In this document: in pieces, positions 5,034-11,129 of the stretch
Numbering within the stretch: the stretch's first letter is position 1
How the letters are laid out: each line of letters begins with the position of its first letter
Assembly (NCBI GenBank): GCA_027056215.1
Contig: JALULO010000109.1
Location: forward strand, 1-11,129
Reading direction: 5' to 3'
Source of the DNA: Campylobacterales bacterium
GTDB lineage: Bacteria; Campylobacterota; Campylobacteria; Campylobacterales; QNZT01
DNA length: 11,129 nt
Made by a program: the position numbers and the translations under genes
The notes under the pieces: generated by a model
Databases searched by the model: none
The model's input: the letters and a program-made list of their open reading frames with translations, nothing else
What the model was told of the DNA's origin: nothing

Positions 5034-7985
5034 ATCATGAGCACATCCCTATGGGATTTGAAACTAACGCTCCTCAATCAAGCTCCCACAATGCGGGATC
5101 ATGAGCACATCCCTATGGGATTTGAAACATGGGTACTCTCCAAGGTCATATCCGCTAAAGTTGTTATCATGAGCACATCCCTATGGGATTTGAAACCATC
5201 GGAAGCACAACACAATCGAAAAGCATAAAATCATGAGCACATCCCTATGGGATTTGAAACTAAGCCTAAGTCGGGTGGTGGGTCGGCTCAAAAAATCATG
5301 AGCACATCCCTATGGGATTTGAAACTCCCGTGTACACTAACCATACTAACTAACTCTACATCATGAGCACATCCCTATGGGATTTGAAACCAGGTGTAGC
5401 CGATACTGTTTGTGTGTTCATTTCACAATCATGAGCACATCCCTATGGGATTTGAAACCTCCTATTTGCCAGATTCTACCTTTGCCCGTTCTATCATGAG
5501 CACATCCCTATGGGATTTGAAACCAAAATCCCCTCCACCATATCACGTCCGCTGTCGGGATCATGAGCACATCCCTATGGGATTTGAAACTCTTTCGCAC
5601 TCTGATAAGCCTCCTCTTTGACTTGATCATGAGCACATCCCTATGGGATTTGAAACTGTTGCTCTCCACCGCCGCAGGCAAAAGCGCGTTATCATGAGCA
5701 CATCCCTATGGGATTTGAAACTCTTTGGAAATGTGATTTGTGGTATGCCAGTACAGATCATGAGCACATCCCTATGGGATTTGAAACTATATAATGCTGG
5801 TAAGAGTGTGGATGGTGGTAATATCATGAGCACATCCCTATGGGATTTGAAACGAACTGTATATAATAATTTTGGTGAAAATTTGGAAAATCATGAGCAC
5901 ATCCCTATGGGATTTGAAACTACCTTTATAAAGACTGCTATAGCCTTTATATGGATCATGAGCACATCCCTATGGGATTTGAAACTAGTCTAAGTATCTA
6001 TTTTATCACAATCAACTAGCATCATGAGCACATCCCTATGGGATTTGAAACTAGATAGTATCAGCTGAATCACCCTCAAACTCCAATATCATGAGCACAT
6101 CCCTATGGGATTTGAAACCCACGTGAATACACCCTACCATGATCAATCTCAAAATCATGAGCACATCCCTATGGGATTTGAAACGTGCTTGGTCTTCATC
6201 ATCACTTCTTTTCTCTTTAATCATGAGCACATCCCTATGGGATTTGAAACTCATGTCTGATAGTTGATCATATGATGGGGTGGTGATCATGAGCACATCC
6301 CTATGGGATTTGAAACATCCTGAAAGTACAGAAGAGCAAAAATACGGGGCGATCATGAGCACATCCCTATGGGATTTGAAACGTAGTGAATCAGCCTGTA
6401 ACACATACACACATCAAGATCATGAGCACATCCCTATGGGATTTGAAACGAGTAAGTAATTACCCTGATGTAAAAATCATCTTCAATCATGAGCACATCC
6501 CTATGGGATTTGAAACTGCAGGTGGTTGTACGTCAGGGCACTTTTTATCAGGATCATGAGCACATCCCTATGGGATTTGAAACAGGCAAATGAGGCAAAA
6601 AGGGTACAGACGGATATCAATCATGAGCACATCCCTATGGGATTTGAAACTATGATCGATGATCTCTGTCCACATGCTTTTGTCTATCATGAGCACATCC
6701 CTATGGGATTTGAAACCTAAGGGGGCTCTTACGCAAGAGGGTGACCATATCGATCATGAGCACATCCCTATGGGATTTGAAACGTTTATTTTTCACCGTA
6801 TCCATCAGCTCACGATCTTCATCATGAGCACATCCCTATGGGATTTGAAACTGATGGTCATCGTTTGGTCATTCCTGCTCTATCTGGATCATGAGCACAT
6901 CCCTATGGGATTTGAAACTTGTCGCACCAAAATCAACTGCTTTTTTGAAACTGGCATCATGAGCACATCCCTATGGGATTTGAAACTGTGAATTTGTGGT
7001 GTCGTTGGTGAATTTTAGGTATCATGAGCACATCCCTATGGGATTTGAAACTCAGGAACAACAATCAATCCCCCAAACGTTGCAAATCATGAGCACATCC
7101 CTATGGGATTTGAAACTATCTGCTGGTATCGGCACGGGTAAAACACTAACAATCATGAGCACATCCCTATGGGATTTGAAACGACCGTGTGGACTGCCCC
7201 TGGACTACGAGGGCAGGATCATGAGCACATCCCTATGGGATTTGAAACTCAGGAGTATCCTGAATCTGATCGGAGGAAAAGAATCATGAGCACATCCCTA
7301 TGGGATTTGAAACTAAAAGAGGCTTGCAAGAAAGAGGAGGAGAAGTGAATCATGAGCACATCCCTATGGGATTTGAAACTCATGAAGGATGACACTGATG
7401 TGAAGGATTTTGACGATCATGAGCACATCCCTATGGGATTTGAAACAGAGTGTTTGCAAAAAACTACTCAAAACACTCAAAAATCATGAGCACATCCCTA
7501 TGGGATTTGAAACGCTACATTTGTTTCCGTTACAATACTTTTTAAAGGCATATCATGAGCACATCCCTATGGGATTTGAAACTACGCACCATCTGTCTTG
7601 TATCTTTCTCTATTGAAATCATGAGCACATCCCTATGGGATTTGAAACTAACAAAACAACAGTACCACTTTTTTATTTTTTTTAATCATGAGCACATCCC
7701 TATGGGATTTGAAACACTCCTTCGTCCATTCTAAATTGAAAAGATGGGTCTTATCATGAGCACATCCCTATGGGATTTGAAACGCCTGGACGATAGAGCT
7801 CCTACCACCTGTTCTGAATCATGAGCACATCCCTATGGGATTTGAAACTCTCCCTGTAAAGCGGTTTGCTTTGCGTCTGTGCCATCATCATGAGCACATC
7901 CCTATGGGATTTGAAACAATCAGGACGAACCATTTTTACACCCCAAAGCGTGTCATCATGAGCACATCCCTATGGGATTTGAAAC

Positions 7986-8098
7986 ACGTAGTTGATAACA
8001 TAGGTCTCATGCGGATTTAGCTAGAGTAATATTTCAAGAGACAAAACTTAGAAGATACATGATAAAATCGATGTTGAAATCAATTTTAAGGATGAACT
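7986..8098. other. Array-distal flank and upstream region of the DUF533 gene
   Basis: This 113-bp stretch follows the last repeat. I see no further repeat, even degenerate, and no terminator. A TAAAAT at 8063-8068 could be a -10 element for the next gene, without a recognisable -35, as is common in Campylobacterota. AAGGA at 8088-8092 is the ribosome site for the ATG at 8099. Confidence 0.5.
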
Positions 8099-8752
8099 AT
8101 GAGTATGATAGGCACATTGGGTAAAATCGCTATGGGTATTATGGTAGCAAAAGGTGTAGGTAGTGTTTTAGGCAAATCCGGTAGTAACAGCGGTAGTACT
8201 GGAGGTATAGGTGATATGTTAGGAGGTCTTTTGGGCGGTGGTGGTAGCGCTGCGGCAGGTGGTTTAGGAGGTCTATTAAACTCACTCTCTGGAAAAGGGC
8301 AAACAGAAACCAAAACTGCTTCAAATACAAATACAGACCTTGGAAGTTTATTAAGCTCTGCCTTTACAGGTACAGAAGCCAAGACACAACCAAGTGAAGA
8401 AGAAAAAGCAAAAATCATTTTAAAAGCTATGATCAGTGCAGCAAAATCTGATGGAAAGCTAGATGCAGATGAACAAAAAAAGATTACAGAGTATATAGGA
8501 GATGTTACACAAGAAGAACTCGACTTTGTTAAACAAGAACTTAACGCACCGCTAGATCTAGATGCACTCATCCAAAGTGTTCCTCAAGATATGGCACAAC
8601 AAGTATATATGATGAGTCTTCTAACGATAAACTTAGACGAACAATCTGAAGTACAGTACCTAGATAAACTTGCAAAAGGTCTAAAAATAACGCCTGAAGT
8701 GGCAAACGAAATACACAAAAAACTAAATGCACCAACTATATACAACAGCTAA
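8099..8752 (+). CDS. DUF533 (YebE-like, TerB superfamily) protein
   Basis: A 217-residue protein. The start at ATG 8099 has AAGGA seven bases upstream; an in-frame ATG at 8105 is also possible. The N-terminal 65 residues are unusually rich in glycine, with a hydrophobic opening (IGTLGKIAMGIMVAKGVGSVLG) that may associate with the membrane, followed by GGLLGGGG and GGLGGLL tracts and a Ser/Thr-rich linker. Residues of about 100-213 form a helical TerB-like domain: KAMISAAKSDGKLDADEQKKI (about 109-129) is the typical acidic AAKSDGxLDxxE signature, and MMSLLTINLDEQSEVQYLDKLAKGL is the second one. This is the DUF533/YebE layout; the function is unknown in the family. It faces away from the array and appears unrelated to CRISPR. 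A terminator follows at 8821. Confidence 0.82.
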   Translation: MSMIGTLGKIAMGIMVAKGVGSVLGKSGSNSGSTGGIGDMLGGLLGGGGSAAAGGLGGLLNSLSGKGQTETKTASNTNTDLGSLLSSAFTGTEAKTQPSEEEKAKIILKAMISAAKSDGKLDADEQKKITEYIGDVTQEELDFVKQELNAPLDLDALIQSVPQDMAQQVYMMSLLTINLDEQSEVQYLDKLAKGLKITPEVANEIHKKLNAPTIYNS

Positions 8753-8820
8753 ATATTTAAAATTGCAACTTTAAGAACACAAGGAAGTGTGGATGAAGTC
8801 TATACTAAGTTTTGAAGAAA

Positions 8821-8846
8821 CCGGCACAAATGCCGGCTTTATTTTT
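8821..8846. terminator. Bidirectional rho-independent terminator
   Basis: CCGGCA (8821-8826) and TGCCGG (8831-8836) pair around a CAAA loop. On the plus strand the stem is followed by CTTTATTTTT, and on the minus strand by TTTCTTC after the complementary stem. It lies between the convergent DUF533 and cytochrome genes and overlaps the cytochrome stop codon by two bases. Confidence 0.85.
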
Positions 8847-10560
8847 AATCATCTCCTCCACTAGGGCCATTATGACAGTCATAACAACTTATCTGGTGTC
8901 CTTTGGTAAAGTTTTTACCATCAAGTCTACGTGCTGAAAATGTTTTAGACAATGGACTTCCTCGATAGTTACTACCGTGACAAGCTTTACAGTTTTGCGT
9001 TCCTTGATGTTCTGCAACATCTTGGTGATCGTGTACCCAACTATCTCCGACACTATGCATACCGTGAGGTCCGCCGGTATTTGTTTTTGGCATTGTTTTA
9101 TGACAAGCTGTACACTCGTTAATCGTTCCTGCATGTCCTTGTGCTGCGATGCTTTCTTTATTGTCTTCGGCTCTGGCACTTTCATAGATCGCGTGGGTTG
9201 CACCATGACAAGCGGCACACTGTAACTTGCTATGTCCTGTACTAAAACGATAGAGTGATTTTCCTGATACAGGTTTATTTGGCATCGTTGCAAAACGGGT
9301 ATCTAAGCTTGCTCTTAAAGTACCTGCTGCTGTAAGTGCAGAGGTGTAACGTTTCCCATCTTGATGACAAGCTTGACAATTTGGCTCATCAAGCCAGCCT
9401 TCTCGATGCCCGCTTCCTACTGATGACATATTGCCATGACAACTTTGGCACTGCATTTTCATCGTACCATCGCTATTTTTAGCTTTACCCATTGCACCTC
9501 TGAGACATTGTGTCTGTGCACCTGGATGACAAGCGTAACAGGCATTTCTATTGGTACTGTCATTTAGTTTTTGATTATTGCTAGGATCTAACACCCCACT
9601 ATGTTTACGATGAATCGCTGCTGTAAGTGATGGAATATCACTAAATCCTGTAGTTTCCAAAGCATTACTTTTATGGCACACTGCACAAAGGATTGGTGTA
9701 CCTCCTTTTGCTGTTTGTTCTAGTGAAGATTGATACGTATAACCCTTGGCTTGCAAAGGAGCAAGATAAGAAGAGATATCGTGTTTTTGATCATGTAATC
9801 TTAAGATATTGTATTTATAGTCTTTGTTGGTATCTGGATCATTGACAAATCCACTACTTGGCTTAGTATCATTATAGCCTGCTGTTGAACTGTGACATTT
9901 TTTACAATCCATCTCATCACTGACGGGCAATACAGTAATCGTCTCTGCCAACACCGTGCCTCTGGTATCTTTTGCAACAACTTTTACCATAGGATATTCG
10001 TTGATACTTTTATCGTCATTTCTAGGCATAGTCGGTATCGCCGCTGCACTCCACCAATCTTGTGCTGCTACATAACGCATCGGTGCAGGTTTGCGACTTT
10101 GTACAGGATTTCCTTTTAGTCCCACATTGGGCTGTAAGGTAGTGTTAAAAAGTTTGGATGTATATTGCCAAAAATTTGTCTTATCCGCACTACTTGTGTT
10201 GTATTTTCCATTTAACGAGGGTACTGCTTCATAGGTGATCGTTACACCTGAACTGATACGTTTTGCTGTACCGTTTTGCTTTTCTACGAGTTGGGCGAGT
10301 AGATTGTTATAGGGAGGGAGGATAGAAAAAACAGAGTAATCACTTCCATCCATACAATGCATCCCCAAATCATTCCACGTTAAAAGTTGAAAATTTGTTC
10401 CTGAGATTGTTGTTGCTTGCTGTGCAGTTTGTGTAGTTGGTGCACCTGAATCGGCTCCATCATTGCCTTGTGCTGGGTCTTCAGCGATACCTGACCCACC
10501 ACAACCAATAAACAGGGATATCGCAAGTGTTGTTGCGATAGTTAAAAATCTTTGTTTCAT
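8845..10560 (-). CDS. Nine-haem c-type cytochrome, probable lipoprotein
   Basis: A 571-residue protein with AGGAGA just upstream of its ATG. The N terminus is a signal peptide (KQRFLTIATTLAISLFIG) ending in C20, a probable lipoprotein cysteine, although the residue at -3 is phenylalanine rather than leucine. A low-complexity linker (about 23-50) follows. Residues 55-215 are a haem-free domain with LTWNDLGMHCMDGSDYSVF, a motif I associate with similar multihaem cytochromes. Nine CxxCH haem sites follow, with cysteines at 219, 292, 341, 371, 395, 448, 483, 524 and 559. Numerous extra histidines could be distal ligands. The protein should be exported, matured by the cytochrome c assembly machinery, and carry electrons in the periplasm or at the outer membrane. 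Donor and acceptor cannot be read from the sequence. The divergent neighbour is a possible outer-membrane porin, reminiscent of porin-cytochrome pairs, but that is inference. Confidence 0.9.
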   Translation of the reverse strand: MKQRFLTIATTLAISLFIGCGGSGIAEDPAQGNDGADSGAPTTQTAQQATTISGTNFQLLTWNDLGMHCMDGSDYSVFSILPPYNNLLAQLVEKQNGTAKRISSGVTITYEAVPSLNGKYNTSSADKTNFWQYTSKLFNTTLQPNVGLKGNPVQSRKPAPMRYVAAQDWWSAAAIPTMPRNDDKSINEYPMVKVVAKDTRGTVLAETITVLPVSDEMDCKKCHSSTAGYNDTKPSSGFVNDPDTNKDYKYNILRLHDQKHDISSYLAPLQAKGYTYQSSLEQTAKGGTPILCAVCHKSNALETTGFSDIPSLTAAIHRKHSGVLDPSNNQKLNDSTNRNACYACHPGAQTQCLRGAMGKAKNSDGTMKMQCQSCHGNMSSVGSGHREGWLDEPNCQACHQDGKRYTSALTAAGTLRASLDTRFATMPNKPVSGKSLYRFSTGHSKLQCAACHGATHAIYESARAEDNKESIAAQGHAGTINECTACHKTMPKTNTGGPHGMHSVGDSWVHDHQDVAEHQGTQNCKACHGSNYRGSPLSKTFSARRLDGKNFTKGHQISCYDCHNGPSGGDD

Positions 10561-10576
10561 GATGATCTCCTTTTAT

Positions 10577-10606
10577 GATCTTTTATCATATGTATTGTAA
10601 AAGATC
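10577..10606. promoter_or_regulatory. 9-bp inverted repeat over the cytochrome promoter region
   Basis: GATCTTTTA (10577-10585) and TAAAAGATC (10598-10606) are perfect complements around 12 bases. The site is 17-46 bases upstream of the cytochrome start. On the minus strand two possible -10 boxes fall inside it, TATGAT (10585-10590) and TACAAT (10594-10599). It may be an operator. Confidence 0.45.
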
Positions 10607-10628
10607 TTTATGAACTTTTTATGAACTT
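10607..10628. promoter_or_regulatory. Perfect tandem 11-bp direct repeat, candidate response-regulator site
   Basis: TTTATGAACTT occurs twice with no gap (10607-10617 and 10618-10628), followed by a weak third unit. An 11-bp period places both units on the same helix face, as with OmpR/PhoB-family regulators. On the minus strand it lies 17-38 bases upstream of the TATGAT -10 box, where an activator would replace or support a -35 element. Confidence 0.5.
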
Positions 10629-10714
10629 TATTTCATTTAAATAAGTTTTTATTATTTCTTTTTATGTACAATATATTTTAGATCATCTTTAGCATATAAA
10701 AAGGAGTATATCAT

Positions 10715-11129
10715 TTGTATAAAATAGCACTTTTTCTTACCCTATTTTTCAGCCCCTTTATCAGTGCTGAGGATCAAGTGATGACACCTGGATGGCATAT
10801 TCCTAAAACACCTTTTTATATGGGAGGATACTTTTCACTTGAACGTGAAAATGGCTATTGGGAGTTTGATGATCTATCCCTTCTTATTTATGCCAACTAC
10901 AATAAACTTCATTTACTCAGCGAACTAGAATATTCAGACATCATACTTTCACACAAACACAATCAAGATAATGACTCAGGCACACTTCATCTTGAGCGGG
11001 TAGAAGTCGATTATGATATCTCTGATGAAGGTACGATTCGCATCGGTAAATTTAACTCTATCATCGGTTATTGGAATCAGATTCCTATCAATATTTTAGA
11101 AGATTCTACTACCAAACCAAATATAATGG
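10715..11129 (+). CDS. Exported, possibly porin-like outer-membrane protein (3' end outside the window)
   Basis: The frame starts at TTG 10715, with AAAAAGGAG ending 8 bases upstream, and stays open to the right edge (138 codons). No ATG is available without losing the signal peptide. The first 18 residues, YKIALFLTLFFSPFISA after the start, form a Sec signal with likely cleavage at ISA-EDQ. The mature part shows alternating strand-like segments (FYMGGYFSLERENGYWEF, LSLLIYANYNKLHLLSELEYSDI, HLERVEVDYDISDEGTIRIGKF), compatible with an outer-membrane beta-barrel; the phrase RIGKFNSIIGYWNQ resembles phosphate-selective-porin-like or carbonate-type porin sequences. The exact family is not certain. 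It is divergent from the cytochrome gene and shares a 154-bp regulatory region with it. Confidence 0.7.
   Translation, partial: MYKIALFLTLFFSPFISAEDQVMTPGWHIPKTPFYMGGYFSLERENGYWEFDDLSLLIYANYNKLHLLSELEYSDIILSHKHNQDNDSGTLHLERVEVDYDISDEGTIRIGKFNSIIGYWNQIPINILEDSTTKPNIM

Larger units (their letters stand above)
4504..7985 (+). CRISPR. CRISPR array, 53 repeats and 52 spacers
   Basis: I counted 53 copies of a 31-nt repeat, the first at 4504-4534 and the last at 7955-7985, with 52 spacers of 33-38 nt (mean about 35.4). All repeats read as identical, including the leader-distal one. The repeat begins ATCATGAGCAC, contains a 5-bp hairpin ATCCC-TAT-GGGAT (repeat positions 12-24), and ends TTGAAAC. The last 8 nt (TTTGAAAC) match the usual type I crRNA 5' handle, so the pre-crRNA is transcribed on the plus strand and Cas6 would cut at the base of the hairpin. 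This end sequence together with cas4 suggests subtype I-B. Repeat plus spacer averages about 66 bp, a multiple of three, so artefactual open frames run through the array in both directions; none should be annotated as a gene. Confidence 0.99.

Noticed and set aside
5326..5359. GTGTACAC palindrome in spacer 13, similar to the candidate antitoxin operator
   Set aside because: A TGTACA core is expected a few times by chance in 11 kb and this one is within a spacer, away from any promoter.
6919..6955. TTTGAAAC inside spacer 37, resembling the end of a repeat
   Set aside because: Only 8-10 bases match and the rest of the repeat is absent. Flanking spacing shows a normal 37-nt spacer.
4468..8020. 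Many open frames of 60-140 codons on both strands through the array, with recurring MSTSLWDLK or HEHIPMGFET segments
   Set aside because: They are translations of the CRISPR repeat. Repeat plus spacer is often 66 bp, so frames stay open by chance.
8086..8571. Minus-strand open frame of 161 codons opposite the DUF533 gene
   Set aside because: It is the complement of a glycine- and lysine-rich gene, giving a proline/serine-rich product with no recognisable domain or ribosome site.
8793..8864. Small plus-strand frame of 23 codons starting ATGAAGTCTATAC with a purine-rich stretch upstream
   Set aside because: It runs straight through the terminator hairpin and into the cytochrome gene, so it is unlikely to be translated.
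8889..9293. Second minus-strand frame inside the cytochrome gene
   Set aside because: It is a shifted frame of the nine-haem gene, whose own frame carries the regular CxxCH motifs.

Overview
The window is low-GC bacterial DNA that looks like a Campylobacterota chromosome (Sulfurimonas, Sulfurovum or Sulfurospirillum-like). This rests on the AT-rich codon use, a nine-haem periplasmic cytochrome c, and the style of the CRISPR-cas locus. The genus is an inference. The first 8 kb is the distal half of a type I CRISPR-Cas locus, and the last 3 kb is ordinary chromosome.

Layout, left to right: the C-terminal helicase half of cas3 (gene continues off the left edge); a Phd/YefM-type antitoxin and RelE/ParE-type toxin pair with its own near-consensus promoter; cas4; a DUF1186-like protein with a C-terminal SEC-C zinc motif; cas2; cas1; a 135-bp AT-rich leader; and a CRISPR array of 53 identical 31-nt repeats and 52 spacers (4504-7985). 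Next come a DUF533/TerB-like protein, a bidirectional terminator, a nine-haem c-type cytochrome lipoprotein on the minus strand, a divergent regulatory region with a perfect tandem 11-bp repeat, and the first 138 codons of an exported, porin-like protein.

How it fits together: Cas1, Cas2 and Cas4 form the spacer-acquisition module and Cas3 is the effector nuclease-helicase. The Cascade genes and cas6 are not in the window and presumably lie to the left. The presence of cas4 and a repeat ending in TTGAAAC fit subtype I-B best, but the subtype cannot be proven here. The array is read on the plus strand, away from cas1.

The most interesting signals are these. (1) A complete toxin-antitoxin cassette sits between interference and adaptation genes. 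It is coupled to cas4 by an 8-nt overlap, so the adaptation genes appear to be driven, at least partly, by an antitoxin-regulated promoter. (2) A SEC-C/DUF1186 gene is embedded between cas4 and cas2. (3) Two spacers near the leader each occur twice, one pair with a single-base difference and one pair with the same first base but different length. This pattern points to repeated independent capture of the same protospacers rather than array recombination. (4) Cas4 appears to lack the usual metal-binding histidine.
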